Source of the DNA: a bacterium
GTDB taxonomy: Bacteria > Verrucomicrobiota > Verrucomicrobiia > Limisphaerales > UBA11358
NCBI GenBank assembly: GCA_021813325.1
Contig: JAKALA010000030.1
Coordinates: forward strand, 1 to 45,525
DNA length: 45,525 nucleotides
Direction of reading: 5' to 3'
Positions 8,216 through 15,939 of the stretch are shown here, piece by piece. The position numbers and the translations under genes are program-made. Positions within the stretch are counted from its first letter, which is position 1, and each line of letters starts with the position of its first letter. Under the pieces are notes generated by a model. The model did no database searches. It was given only the letters and a program-made list of their open reading frames with translations, and had not been told where the DNA came from.

Positions 8216-9391
8216 CTATTTCTTCGCCGCCAGATTCTGCACGTGCCGTTCGATGCGGTTGCTCGCCTCGATGAGCTGTTCGTAGCTCGTCGCGAAACAG
8301 GCGCGGCAAAAGCCTTTGCCGTTCTCGCCGAAGGCTGAGCCGGGAACGATCGCGACTTTTTCCGCCTGCAAAAGACCGATGGCAAAATCCTTTTCGTTCA
8401 TTCCCGTTTTTGAAATGTCGGGGAACGCATAAAACGAGCCGCGCGGCAGATGACATTTCAAGCCGATTTCGTTGAAACGACGCACGATGAAATCGCGGCG
8501 GCGATGATATTGCTCGCGCATTTTTTTCATGGCGTCCTCGCCGCGCACGAGCGCTTCGATGGCCGCTTCCTGCGCGATGATGGACGCGCAGAGCATCGAG
8601 TATTGATGCACCTTCATCATCGCCTCGATGAGCGTCGCCGGGCCGCACGCGTAGCCGATGCGCCAGCCGGTCATGGAAAACGCCTTGGAAAATCCGTGCA
8701 GAAAAATCGTGCGCTCTTTCATGCCGGCAATGCTCGCGATGCTCGTGTGCGAACCCTCGAACGTCAGCTCGGAATAAATTTCGTCGCTCAACACGATGAG
8801 ATCTTTTTCCACCGCGAACTTCGCGATGGCTTCGATCTGCGCGCGATCGCACGTGCCGCCGGTGGGATTCGTCGGCAGGTTGAGCATCAGAATTTTGCAG
8901 CCCGGCTGCCACGCGGCGCGCAACGCGGCGATGGTCAGCGCGAAGCCGTCCTTCGCAAACGTCGGCACGGGCACGGCGATGCCGTGGGCGAGCGTGATGC
9001 TCGGCGAATAGCTGACGTAGCAGGGCTGATGATACATCACCTTGTCGCCGGGATTGATGAGCGCGCGGCAGGCGAGGTCGAGCGCCTCGCTGACGCCGAC
9101 GGTGATGATGACTTCGTTCTCCGGCGCGTAGCTGACGGCGTAATTTTTCTCGACGTAGCGGCTGATGGCCCGGCGCAATTCAATCAACCCCAAATTTGAG
9201 GTGTAATGAGTTTTGCCTTTTTCCAAGGCGTAAATGCCCGCTTCGCGAATATGCCACGGCGTGTCAAAGTCCGGCTCGCCAACGCCAAGGGAAATCGCGT
9301 CCTTCATTTTTGCAACGATGTCAAAAAAGTCGCGGATGCCGGACTTGGGCAGCCCGGCAACATGCGTCGCAATGTAGCGAGATTGATCCAT
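8216..9391 (-). CDS. PLP-dependent aminotransferase, class I/II
   Basis: This 391-residue fold-type I enzyme has PLP-binding hallmarks: NLPTNPTG (N175), SDEIY (D203, Y206), the lysine that forms the Schiff base in HGFSKAFSMTGWRIGY (K236) and the following arginine R244. It transfers amino groups between an amino acid and a 2-oxo acid. The sequence belongs to the large aspartate/aromatic aminotransferase group; specificity cannot be read from motifs. The start is ATG (MDQSRYIATHVAG), the usual N-terminus for this subgroup. Residues 107-129 correspond to a second, isolated 67-bp copy at 11623-11689. Its 5' end borders the first restriction-modification island. Confidence 0.92.
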   Translation of the reverse strand: MDQSRYIATHVAGLPKSGIRDFFDIVAKMKDAISLGVGEPDFDTPWHIREAGIYALEKGKTHYTSNLGLIELRRAISRYVEKNYAVSYAPENEVIITVGVSEALDLACRALINPGDKVMYHQPCYVSYSPSITLAHGIAVPVPTFAKDGFALTIAALRAAWQPGCKILMLNLPTNPTGGTCDRAQIEAIAKFAVEKDLIVLSDEIYSELTFEGSHTSIASIAGMKERTIFLHGFSKAFSMTGWRIGYACGPATLIEAMMKVHQYSMLCASIIAQEAAIEALVRGEDAMKKMREQYHRRRDFIVRRFNEIGLKCHLPRGSFYAFPDISKTGMNEKDFAIGLLQAEKVAIVPGSAFGENGKGFCRACFATSYEQLIEASNRIERHVQNLAAKK

Positions 9392-9459
9392 TTAAGCTGC
9401 GGAGAATAAATAAATCATGCGTTGTTCGCAAACGAATACGCGGAACGCGGGGAAAATTC

Positions 9460-9495
9460 TTAACGCAAAGACGCCAAGGCGCGGAGAAAAAATTA
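9460..9495. repeat. Left inverted repeat of the PvuII-like cassette
   Basis: The stretch beginning TTAACGCAAAGACGCCAAGG aligns in inverted orientation with 11442-11479, with about 31 of 37 positions alike and one single-base gap. It overlaps the stop codon of the restriction endonuclease gene. Inside it the units ACGCAAAG, ACGCCAAG and GCGCGGAG repeat with an 8-nt period. Confidence 0.6.
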
Positions 9496-9981
9496 AACCG
9501 GTTTGCTAAAAATCAATTCGCCGTGTTCAACGACAAATTTCACTGGAATTTTTGGGTTGTTGATATCTTCGCCGCCAGACTCATGCCATTTCGTTTCCCA
9601 TTTCGTGAAGTAAGGATCAATGCCCGATGGCTTCATCCGATAAATCGCCTGCAATTCGATGCCTTCGTAAATCGCGAACACCCAATCAACCTGCCGATAC
9701 TTGGCAATAATGGTCGGATTCATGTGGTGATGAGTCGAAAAACTTTGTGTCAGCAACGTGTTGACTGATTTCAATTCGTATTCGTTCCCCGCTTCGTCTC
9801 TGGCATCGTTACCTTCACGACTGCCCGCACCTTTTAATCCGGTAATCAGCAGAAGTTGCAGCAGCTTGCCACCGTTGTCCTGAAAAATATCGCCGATGCC
9901 ATGCTTCGATGCGAGCGCTTGGTATTCACGGATGTAAGGAAATAACCGTTCCAGTTCTGCCGTGTCGGGGTGAGGTTTCAT
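9493..9981 (-). CDS. Type II restriction endonuclease, PvuII homologue
   Basis: This 162-residue protein is strikingly like R.PvuII (157 residues) along its whole length: [55 protein letters not shown] and INNPKIPVK all have direct counterparts. PvuII's catalytic D58, E68 and K70 correspond to D59, E69 and K71 here, and the tandem histidines used in DNA contact are present (H84-H86). R.PvuII cuts CAGCTG to blunt ends; the same target is likely but inferred. Its start overlaps the end of the controller gene (ATGA), as in other C-R operons. I compared with PvuII from memory, so the identity level is not stated. Confidence 0.92.
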   Translation of the reverse strand: MKPHPDTAELERLFPYIREYQALASKHGIGDIFQDNGGKLLQLLLITGLKGAGSREGNDARDEAGNEYELKSVNTLLTQSFSTHHHMNPTIIAKYRQVDWVFAIYEGIELQAIYRMKPSGIDPYFTKWETKWHESGGEDINNPKIPVKFVVEHGELIFSKPV

Positions 9982-10205
9982 TGCTTTTCCTTTTGCAATA
10001 ATTTTGGAAGCGGAGCGCCCACGGCGGAAGCCAGCCGTTCCATGTTGTCTATCGAGACATTCCGCTCCGACCGTTCGACAGAACCGACATAAGTGCGGTG
10101 CAGATTTGCCAACTCCGCCAAGTCCTCCTGTGAAAGTCCTTTCGCCAGTCTTGCCTTGCGCAAATTTTCGGCGAAAATTGTGCGAGCGGATGGTTTTGCT
10201 TTCAT
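9978..10205 (-). CDS. Controller (C) protein of the restriction-modification system
   Basis: The 75-residue protein is an XRE-type helix-turn-helix ([18 protein letters not shown] then [19 protein letters not shown]), the typical size and form of C proteins of PvuII-type systems. Such proteins bind operator boxes upstream of their own gene, first activating and later repressing the C-R operon, so that methylation is set up before the endonuclease appears. It overlaps the endonuclease gene by 4 bp and is divergent from the methyltransferase gene, exactly the PvuII arrangement. The 56-bp region before it is where its operator should lie. Confidence 0.88.
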   Translation of the reverse strand: MKAKPSARTIFAENLRKARLAKGLSQEDLAELANLHRTYVGSVERSERNVSIDNMERLASAVGAPLPKLLQKEKQ

Positions 10206-10231
10206 CTGCGGCAGAATATTGAAGTTGACGC

Positions 10232-10256
10232 CTTTATATCTACAGCCTTAAAGTAG
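10232..10256. promoter_or_regulatory. Candidate controller-protein operator
   Basis: Two overlapping dyads lie between the divergent C and M genes: CTTTA (10232-10236) with TAAAG (10249-10253), and CTAC (10240-10243) with GTAG (10253-10256). The spacing is consistent with a dimeric HTH protein, but the bases do not clearly match the C-box consensus I know, so this is a location-based guess. Confidence 0.35.
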
Positions 10257-10261
10257 CTTTT

Positions 10262-11395
10262 ATGTTGTTGGAAAACATTGCGCCCGCCTACCTCACGAAC
10301 TGGGGAGCGGCGTATTGCGGCGATTCGCTCAGCCTGCTTGCCGCGCTGCCGGATGCCAGTGTCAACCTCGTTCTCACCAGCCCGCCATTTGCCCTCCAAC
10401 GCGAAAAGGAATATGGCAACAAAGCTCAAGCGGAATATGTTGCATGGCTCGCGCAGTTCGCCCGACTCGTCCACAGCAAGCTGAAGGACGATGGCAGTTT
10501 TGTCCTCGATCTCGGTGGCGCTTACGAATTCGGTTCTCCCACACGCAGCCTCTACAATTTCCGAGTTCCAATTCATTTCTGCGATGAACTCGAATTTTAT
10601 CTCGCCGAAGATTTTTACTGGTTCAATCCCTCAAAGCTGCCTAGCCCGATCGAATGGGTGAACAAACGGAAACTGCGGGCGAAAGATGCGGTCAACACCG
10701 TTTGGTGGTTTGGCAAAACCCGCTGGCCCAAAGCCAATGTTTCCAAAGTGCTCACCGAATACAGCGACCGGATGAAAAAGCTGCTTGAAGACCCGGAAGG
10801 ATTTTACACGCCAAAAAAACGTCCATCTGGCCACGACATCGGCAAAACTTTCGGGAAAAACAATGGTGGCGCAATTCCGCCAAATCTTCTGCAAGTCTCA
10901 AATTCTGAATCCAACGGCAGTTATTTGCGCGGCTGCAAAACCTTTGGTATGAAAGCTCATCCCGCTCGTTTCCCGGCGAAGCTGCCGGAATTTTTTATTC
11001 GTTTTCTCACTGAACCGGGCGATCTTGTGCTGGACATTTTTGCCGGCTCAAACACAACCGGCTTTGTGGCCGAGAGCGAAGGTCGCAAATGGCTCGCCTT
11101 TGACGAGCGCCTCGATTATCTCGCCGCGTCATCATTTCGTTTTTTCACTGACGCAGCGACCGACACCGAACTCAAATCCGCACACGATGCGATTCTTCAC
11201 GGCAAGACGTCCGATTTGCGGCGAGACGTTTTCCAAGTTTCGCCGGCGATGCCGCGAAACGGTGGCGTCCACAAGCCTGCAACCGAATCACAAGGCGTTC
11301 TGATTTTGGCAGAATCCGCTAACGCTTCAGTGGCACGAAATAAGCAATCGGTAAAACCCGTTTCCTACAAGCAGAAGGCAGTTTCAAAAAATTAA
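10262..11395 (+). CDS. DNA (cytosine-N4) methyltransferase, M.PvuII homologue
   Basis: The 377-residue protein has the amino-methyltransferase motifs in beta order: catalytic SPPF at residues 40-43 (motif IV) near the N-terminus and the AdoMet-binding motif VLDIFAGSNTTG near residue 260. SPPF rather than DPPY points to N4-cytosine methylation. Segments such as FNPSKLPSPIEWVNKRKLRAKD and FGMKAHPARFPAKLPEFFI are typical of the M.PvuII group. It should protect the endonuclease's target (CAGCTG by analogy). The C-terminal 50 residues (after about 325) look low in conservation and may be extra. It is divergent from C and R across a 56-bp control region. Confidence 0.92.
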   Translation: MLLENIAPAYLTNWGAAYCGDSLSLLAALPDASVNLVLTSPPFALQREKEYGNKAQAEYVAWLAQFARLVHSKLKDDGSFVLDLGGAYEFGSPTRSLYNFRVPIHFCDELEFYLAEDFYWFNPSKLPSPIEWVNKRKLRAKDAVNTVWWFGKTRWPKANVSKVLTEYSDRMKKLLEDPEGFYTPKKRPSGHDIGKTFGKNNGGAIPPNLLQVSNSESNGSYLRGCKTFGMKAHPARFPAKLPEFFIRFLTEPGDLVLDIFAGSNTTGFVAESEGRKWLAFDERLDYLAASSFRFFTDAATDTELKSAHDAILHGKTSDLRRDVFQVSPAMPRNGGVHKPATESQGVLILAESANASVARNKQSVKPVSYKQKAVSKN

Positions 11396-11441
11396 GCCTG
11401 CAAAATTATCGCGTTAGCAACATTCTTCGCGCGATTCGCCG

Positions 11442-11479
11442 TTAATTGTTTTCTCCACGCCTACGCGCCTTTGCGTTGA
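11442..11479. repeat. Right inverted repeat of the PvuII-like cassette
   Basis: Its reverse complement begins TCAACGCAAAGGCGCGTAGG, continues into GGAGAAAACAATTAA and aligns with the left copy at 9460-9495. It begins 46 bp after the methyltransferase stop codon. Together the two copies enclose R, C and M and nothing else. Confidence 0.6.
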
Positions 11480-11622
11480 CACGGACGGCTACATTCAACC
11501 CGTGGCGCATGATGGTGTTTGAGCGCGTGGCAGTTGTTTTTCATCGAACGCACAAGGAGCGTTGGATTGAAAATGTTGCGACCGGCCAAAAAGATGTTTC
11601 CCGAAAAACGAAAGCGTGACCA

Positions 11623-11689
11623 CGAATAGCTGACGTAGCACGGCTGGTGATACATCACCTTGTCGCCGGGATTGATGAGCGCGCGGCAG
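11623..11689 (-). pseudogene. Isolated 67-bp copy of aminotransferase gene segment
   Basis: It matches 9005-9071 inside the aminotransferase gene at 65 of 67 positions, in the same orientation. Read on the minus strand it encodes ALINPGDKVMYHQPCYVSYS-like sequence with no start, no continuation and no upstream gene. It is either a recombination scar left when the restriction-modification island arrived, or the last trace of a second aminotransferase gene. Confidence 0.75.
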
Positions 11690-11733
11690 CAATCAATCTT
11701 GCTGGCATCCGCTAAAGCGCTAACAGTTGGAAC

Positions 11734-11931
11734 ATGAGCGCAAGAGAAATCGCCGACGCAGTGATGGAACTGCCCGAATCGGAGCTGTTGGAACTGGCGC
11801 GACGCATCGTCGCCACGATTGCGGCGGAGCGGGAAATTTCAAAAAAGATTTCTGATGCCGTCCAGGGAATTGAGGATATTGTCACGGGCAAACTCACCGG
11901 GCTGAACGAAACCGAATTTGCGACGCGCTGA
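11734..11931 (+). CDS. Putative antitoxin of a RelE/ParE-type module
   Basis: This 65-residue, mostly helical, acidic protein (MSAREIADAVMELPESELLE...) ends one base before the ATG of a RelE/ParE-like toxin gene. I do not recognise the family with certainty. Small size, charge, and the coupled position directly before a toxin support an antitoxin role; no DNA-binding motif is obvious. Because the toxin frame is broken, the module may be inactive. Confidence 0.6.
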   Translation: MSAREIADAVMELPESELLELARRIVATIAAEREISKKISDAVQGIEDIVTGKLTGLNETEFATR

Positions 11932-11932
11932 A

Positions 11933-12240
11933 ATGAGGCTCGTCTATCATCCGGAATTTCCAAAAGACATCAAACGCTTTGAAGCGCAATACCAGGAAGT
12001 TTCAGGCAGGCTCGCCTTGCGGTTCCGCGCGGAAGTGGATGACGCCATCGAGCGCATAAAAGCCTCGCCAACTTCGGCTGGCCACTTTCTCAATACCGGC
12101 TCGAAAATCGTGAAGGAGGTTCGCCGCCGCAAGCTGTCCGCGTTTCCATTTTCGTCCTGTATGGCGTGCATGATGATCTATTGGTGTTTCGTTCCCTCAT
12201 AGTGCCACGAGGCGGGCAAGGCCTTTGGCGGTTCAATCTG
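11933..12240 (+). pseudogene. RelE/ParE-type toxin, frameshifted
   Basis: The first 72 residues (MRLVYHPEFPKDIKRFEAQY... ending KIVKEVRRRKLSAFPF) look like the RelE/ParE fold. After the T-run at 12149-12152 the expected C-terminal strands appear in another frame: FVLYGVHDDLLVFRSLIVP. One extra T in that run would restore a continuous toxin sequence. In the present frame translation ends at 12202 with an unrelated tail. Even in the restored frame the usual closing segment is not recognisable, so a second lesion near 12200 is possible. A sequencing error in the homopolymer is the alternative. Confidence 0.7.
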
Positions 12241-12360
12241 ATGCAGGTGAGCTTTCTTTCCATTTTGAAAACGGTTCGTAGCCGAGAAGCTATTTCAGCA
12301 CTTTATTCTTTGGCAGCTTGCATGCTATGGTTGGCGTGTCGAGTTCAATTCACTCCCACA

Positions 12361-13155
12361 CTAATGCCGGGTCCACTCGTCGATGCGGGCGCTGATTTTG
12401 CCCGGCAGTTGCACGCGCAATACTTCGCCCAGCGTGCTGACATCCACCGAGACGTCGTGCCCCAGCAGGCTTGATTCCACATGGTAAATGGGCACCGGTT
12501 CCGTGCCGATTTTGACCCGGGTGCGGTAAGCGCTCCACGGCATGGGGTCGCCAATGGTCCCCGGCAAGTCCGGCAAATCCAGCGCGTCCCGGAAAGGCTC
12601 CGCCGCATCGCCCAGCAACGTCTGAAGAATGGCGCCGGAACTATTCAATTGATCCAGCGCCAGATCGCGTTCCAACACCGCGCCATCGCTGTTGATTTTC
12701 AGGTGCAGGATACGATCGGTCGCGTCCGCGTGAAGCAGAACAACCATTTGGTGCAGGGTGATTTTCAGCTTCAACTCGCTCCAGGCGCGGGGATTTGAAA
12801 ATTTGATGTTGCCGTCAAATTTGACCCGGTTGGTGAAATCCCCGAAGGAAACATTGCCGGCAAGGTGAATCTGATAGCCGGCTTTCTTGGTGATGTTGTC
12901 GGGCGGCAGATTGTCCGCATCGATGGTGGCCATTTGCTGGCCCACGCTGGTGGAAAATTCGCAATACCCCATGCGCTCGCCGTTGTGATACACGCTCAGG
13001 GACGAGGCATCCGGCGCCGTCAAAATCTTGCGCCAAACCAGGGCGACCGGGACTTCGATGTCATTACCGTGCTGGAGAAATTCCGTCCGCCACAGCAGCC
13101 CGTTCATCGTCAGCCAAAACAGCACAATGGCGAGGAAGGACAGGCGCGCGGTCAT
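12361..13155 (-). CDS. Hypothetical membrane-anchored or exported protein
   Basis: The 264-residue protein begins with one hydrophobic segment (LSFLAIVLFWLTMNGLLW) that is either a signal anchor or a signal peptide. The remainder is beta-rich and polar, with no catalytic motif I can identify. It starts 11 bp after the stop of the LysM lipoprotein gene on the same strand, so the two are probably one transcript and the protein likely acts in the envelope. No family assignment is possible from sequence alone. Confidence 0.7.
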   Translation of the reverse strand: MTARLSFLAIVLFWLTMNGLLWRTEFLQHGNDIEVPVALVWRKILTAPDASSLSVYHNGERMGYCEFSTSVGQQMATIDADNLPPDNITKKAGYQIHLAGNVSFGDFTNRVKFDGNIKFSNPRAWSELKLKITLHQMVVLLHADATDRILHLKINSDGAVLERDLALDQLNSSGAILQTLLGDAAEPFRDALDLPDLPGTIGDPMPWSAYRTRVKIGTEPVPIYHVESSLLGHDVSVDVSTLGEVLRVQLPGKISARIDEWTRH

Positions 13156-13166
13156 GGCGGGCTGGG

Positions 13167-13976
13167 CTAGGGCAGGTTGATCGTTTGCCCCACCCGCATT
13201 TTACGCGGATTGATTCCCGGATTGGCGGCTTGCAGCGTCGCCAGGCTGACGCCGGATTTCCGCGCGATGCTGGCCAGGGTTTCACCCGCGGCGATCGTAT
13301 GGGTGCGGGGTCTGGCTGGCGGCGGATTGGCCGAACGCTGGGGTTGAGCGGGTTGCGGGGTGTAGTTCGGAGTGCCGCCGGATGCGGAAGTCGTATCGGC
13401 GGGCATTGGATTGCCGGCGGGAACCAGGCCGGTCGGGGATTGGATGCTGGCCTGGTTGTTTTTCAGTGAAGCGCAATAGGCGCTCCATTGCCGGTTTAGT
13501 TCCGTCAACTTGTCCACCTGCTCCTGCAATTGACGGTTTTTCTCGACCAAGATTTCCAGTTGCCGCTGGGCGGCGGGCGCGCTGGGCAACGAAACCACAT
13601 TGGATGCCAGTTGCACTTTGCAGGCTTCGATGCGCTGCTGGACCAGGCTCGCATTGTCCGCCTTGGGTTTCAGCCGGAGATATTCGCGGTAATGGTAAAT
13701 GGCCGCAGCCGGATCGGAGAGTTGGTCGTTTGAGGTGTCAAAGATGCAGGCCAGCCGGAAGTGCGCCGCGGCGGAACGCGGGTTGGCTTCCAGAGATTCG
13801 TTGAACGCCTCCTTGGCGCCCTCGTAGTCCAGGGCTTTCTCCCGGCTTACGCCCAGCTCGTAGTGAGGCTCTTTTTCCTCATCCATCTGGCCGGAATCCG
13901 ACGGCAGACAGCCGTTGAGCAAAATCAACGCCGCCGCCGCCAAACTGCACAAACTAAATCTGTCCCGAAAAGACAT
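13167..13976 (-). CDS. TPR/LysM lipoprotein
   Basis: The 269-residue protein has a lipoprotein signal (LILLNGC, lipidated cysteine at about residue 23) and a TPR-like helical region with EGAKEAFNESLEANPRSAAA and AIYHYREYLRLKP (about 35-115). A coiled-coil stretch follows (QLEILVEKNRQLQEQVDKLTE-like, 135-165), then a Pro/Ala-rich linker and a C-terminal LysM domain (THTIAAGETLASIARKSG to VGQTINLP, about 225-269). LysM binds peptidoglycan, so the protein probably links a membrane to the cell wall and scaffolds partners through TPRs. It heads a two-gene unit with the hypothetical protein downstream. Confidence 0.85.
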   Translation of the reverse strand: MSFRDRFSLCSLAAAALILLNGCLPSDSGQMDEEKEPHYELGVSREKALDYEGAKEAFNESLEANPRSAAAHFRLACIFDTSNDQLSDPAAAIYHYREYLRLKPKADNASLVQQRIEACKVQLASNVVSLPSAPAAQRQLEILVEKNRQLQEQVDKLTELNRQWSAYCASLKNNQASIQSPTGLVPAGNPMPADTTSASGGTPNYTPQPAQPQRSANPPPARPRTHTIAAGETLASIARKSGVSLATLQAANPGINPRKMRVGQTINLP

Positions 13977-14033
13977 GGAGCGAAGCTAAACGAACTTGCC
14001 CCCGCGTGCAATGTCTGGCTGAACCTGCGCGGC

Positions 14034-14261
14034 TCAATGGCCGTGACAATGGCCGCCGCAACAACCCCCGCCACCACCACCGCCCATTTCACAGGCGCCG
14101 CCGGAATCGCTGCTGCCGCCGGCCGCCGCAAAGGTGGAAAACTTCTTGTCCAGCTTGCTGGAACCGCAATGCGGGCATTTCGTGCCCTTCCAATCGGAAG
14201 AACGAACCAAAATTTCGCTGTCGCGCCCACACTTGTCACAATGAAACTCGTAAATTGGCAT
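14034..14261 (-). CDS. FmdB-family zinc ribbon protein
   Basis: The 75-residue protein starts MPIYEFHCDKCGRDSEILV and carries a second CxxC pair (KCPHCGSSKL), the standard FmdB zinc ribbon. The C-terminal 25 residues are an unusual Gly/Cys/His run (GGGGGGGCCGGHCHGH) that could bind metal. FmdB proteins are putative regulators; their role is not settled. It is divergent from the gmhA-like gene. Confidence 0.88.
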   Translation of the reverse strand: MPIYEFHCDKCGRDSEILVRSSDWKGTKCPHCGSSKLDKKFSTFAAAGGSSDSGGACEMGGGGGGGCCGGHCHGH

Positions 14262-14345
14262 GGCTCTAAAGTAATTAATTCCGGCGATAATTCAAGTTGC
14301 CGGATTTCGCCTTTTCTTTCAGCGGCCAGTCTTTACGCTGATGCC

Positions 14346-14912
14346 ATGAGTCATTTGCAACGCGCCATTGAAGATTCCATCGCCACGCTGCGTGGCCTTG
14401 CCGCCCTGGAAACGCCGTTGCAGCAGGCGGCGGACCTGATTTTGCGCTCGCTCACCGGCGGCCACAAATTGTTGGTCTGCGGCAATGGCGGCAGCGCCTC
14501 GGATGCCACCCATTTGACAACTGAATTTCTCTGTCGTTTTAAGGATGATCGCCGTCCGTATCCGGCCATTTCCCTCACTGCCAACGGCGAATTCATGACG
14601 GCGGTTTGCAACGACTATCAGGCGGATGAAATTTTCGCACGTCAAGTTTGGGGACTGGCTGAAAAAGGCGATGTGCTGATCGTGATCACCACGAGCGGCA
14701 AATCCAAAAACGTGGTCCGCGCGCTGGAAGAGGCCACGCGCAAGGGCGTGGACAGCATCGCCATTTTGGGACGCGACGGCGGGTTTACCAAAGGCCTGGC
14801 GACGGTGGATTTAATCGTCCCCGGCACCGTGACCGCACGAATTCAAGAAGGCCAGAAGGTGCTGTATCACGCGCTGTGTGAAATGGTGGAGGACAAGTTG
14901 CCAAAAGCTTAA
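14346..14912 (+). CDS. gmhA: Sedoheptulose 7-phosphate isomerase (SIS domain)
   Basis: The 188-residue protein fits GmhA in length and layout: N-terminal helices, then the SIS sugar-phosphate motif LLVCGNGGSASDATHLTTEF, and VLIVITTSGKSKNVVRALE for the second half of the fold. GmhA converts sedoheptulose 7-phosphate to D-glycero-D-manno-heptose 7-phosphate for LPS inner core. The start ATG at 14346 gives MSHLQRAIEDSI; the open frame extends far upstream but without homology. No other heptose genes are nearby, so another SIS-domain isomerase specificity cannot be excluded. Confidence 0.85.
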   Translation: MSHLQRAIEDSIATLRGLAALETPLQQAADLILRSLTGGHKLLVCGNGGSASDATHLTTEFLCRFKDDRRPYPAISLTANGEFMTAVCNDYQADEIFARQVWGLAEKGDVLIVITTSGKSKNVVRALEEATRKGVDSIAILGRDGGFTKGLATVDLIVPGTVTARIQEGQKVLYHALCEMVEDKLPKA

Positions 14913-14927
14913 CTGCGCACAGCGTTT

Positions 14928-15203
14928 TTACATTTCGAAAACCGCGTGGTAGATCCAGACGGTGTCCACCAGGCACCAGATCAGCGCGCCAAACGCGGCG
15001 CAGACCAGCCCGATTTGGCGGTGTGGCTTGGCGGGATTCCACAGGGTTTGTTCTCTCTTTCGCGCAGAATAAGAGGACCAAAACGCCACCAACGCAAACG
15101 GCACGCCAATAAACGGCAGCAGCGCCAGCAGGCCAAATACCAGACAAACGAGCGAATCATTCATCATCCGGATTTTGGCAATGGCCTGATTGTCGTGGTT
15201 CAT
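14928..15203 (-). CDS. Small two-helix membrane protein
   Basis: This 91-residue protein has two transmembrane segments (CLVFGLLALLPFIGVPFALV and LVCAAFGALIWCLVDTVWI) around a short basic loop. It is similar in form to small DUF4190-like proteins. It overlaps the preceding pseudopilin gene by 4 bp and is therefore the last gene of the secretion operon, but its function is unknown. Confidence 0.7.
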   Translation of the reverse strand: MNHDNQAIAKIRMMNDSLVCLVFGLLALLPFIGVPFALVAFWSSYSARKREQTLWNPAKPHRQIGLVCAAFGALIWCLVDTVWIYHAVFEM

Positions 15204-15439
15204 CGGGATTGGGAACTGGCCATGGCCACCGTATTCGTTTGGGCGATGCCCAGCCGTTTGATTTGTTGTTGTTCCATGAATTTGACTTCGTGCCGCAAAT
15301 GGAGCAGCGCCCGGCTTTCCGCCACAATCAAAACCATCATGATGGACAACAAACCAATAAATACGAGCGTGATGGAGCCGCTCTGGCCGCGCGCGCCCGG
15401 CGTCTGTCCTGTCTCGCGGAATGTTGATGGCAGCTTCAT
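15200..15439 (-). CDS. Small pseudopilin-like protein (GspK N-terminus-like)
   Basis: The 79-residue protein has a hydrophobic segment after a glycine-rich basic leader (ARGQSGSITLVFIGLLSIMM), like the processed N-terminus of GspK/PulK-type minor pseudopilins, but lacks the large globular domain of GspK. Overlaps of 4 bp on both sides show it is translated as part of the secretion operon. The assignment rests on position and N-terminal form. Confidence 0.65.
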   Translation of the reverse strand: MKLPSTFRETGQTPGARGQSGSITLVFIGLLSIMMVLIVAESRALLHLRHEVKFMEQQQIKRLGIAQTNTVAMASSQSR

Positions 15440-15939
15440 GATTTGGGTGGCACGGCGGTGAAAGTGAATTGCAGCGGCAATCGTATTTCCAGACGGCGCG
15501 GGGTGAGTTCCAGTTCCCAGCGCCAGGCGGTGACGCCGGATTCAGTGTTCGCCTGCATGTCCGATGCTTTGACTTTTGCCAGCACTACGTGGTCCATGCC
15601 GTTGGCGGTCGTCTCGCGATGCAATTCGCCGGCAGCGAGCCGATAAATAATGTCATTTCCAGTGTGAGGGATTTTTAGCGTTTCACTGGTGGCAGATTTT
15701 TCAATGGTCATCCGGCCGGTAGCAGAGCGCACGTCGGCTCGCCAGGTTTCTCCCGCCCGAAGCGCGGATTCGATCTGATCGGTCGCAAAAATGACCGCGC
15801 GCGAATGATCCCAGCAAAAGAAAAAGGCCATGGTGCCCCCGCCCAGCAGGATGGAAAACACGGCGATGTAAACGACGCATTCGATGAGCGATACGCCGGC
15901 GCGGCGGCGGGCCGAAGCCATGTTTTGGGCGGTTTTCAT
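15436..15939 (-). CDS. Prepilin-type protein, GspJ-like
   Basis: The 167-residue protein has a class III prepilin signal: a basic leader (SARRRAG) and VSLIECVVYIAVFSILLGG, with glutamate at +5 of the mature protein. The globular part resembles GspJ-type minor pseudopilins in size. Prepilin peptidase would cleave after the glycine. I chose the ATG at 15939, which overlaps the upstream stop by ATGA; a longer frame to 15996 lies within the upstream gene. Confidence 0.75.
   Translation of the reverse strand: MKTAQNMASARRRAGVSLIECVVYIAVFSILLGGGTMAFFFCWDHSRAVIFATDQIESALRAGETWRADVRSATGRMTIEKSATSETLKIPHTGNDIIYRLAAGELHRETTANGMDHVVLAKVKASDMQANTESGVTAWRWELELTPRRLEIRLPLQFTFTAVPPKS

Larger units (their letters stand above)
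11396..11733. other. Intergenic scar region with no intact gene
   Basis: These 338 bp hold the right inverted repeat (11442-11479), about 140 bp that I cannot assign, the 67-bp aminotransferase copy (11623-11689) and a short leader before the antitoxin gene. Short minus-strand frames exist here but their only recognisable part is the aminotransferase remnant. Confidence 0.6.

Noticed and set aside
10206-10261. Canonical C-box operator for the controller protein
   Set aside because: I could not find the consensus palindromes I associate with C-boxes; only weaker dyads are present, reported at low confidence.
13761-14345. Upstream extension of the gmhA frame
   Set aside because: It runs antisense to the LysM lipoprotein and FmdB genes and adds nothing related to SIS proteins.
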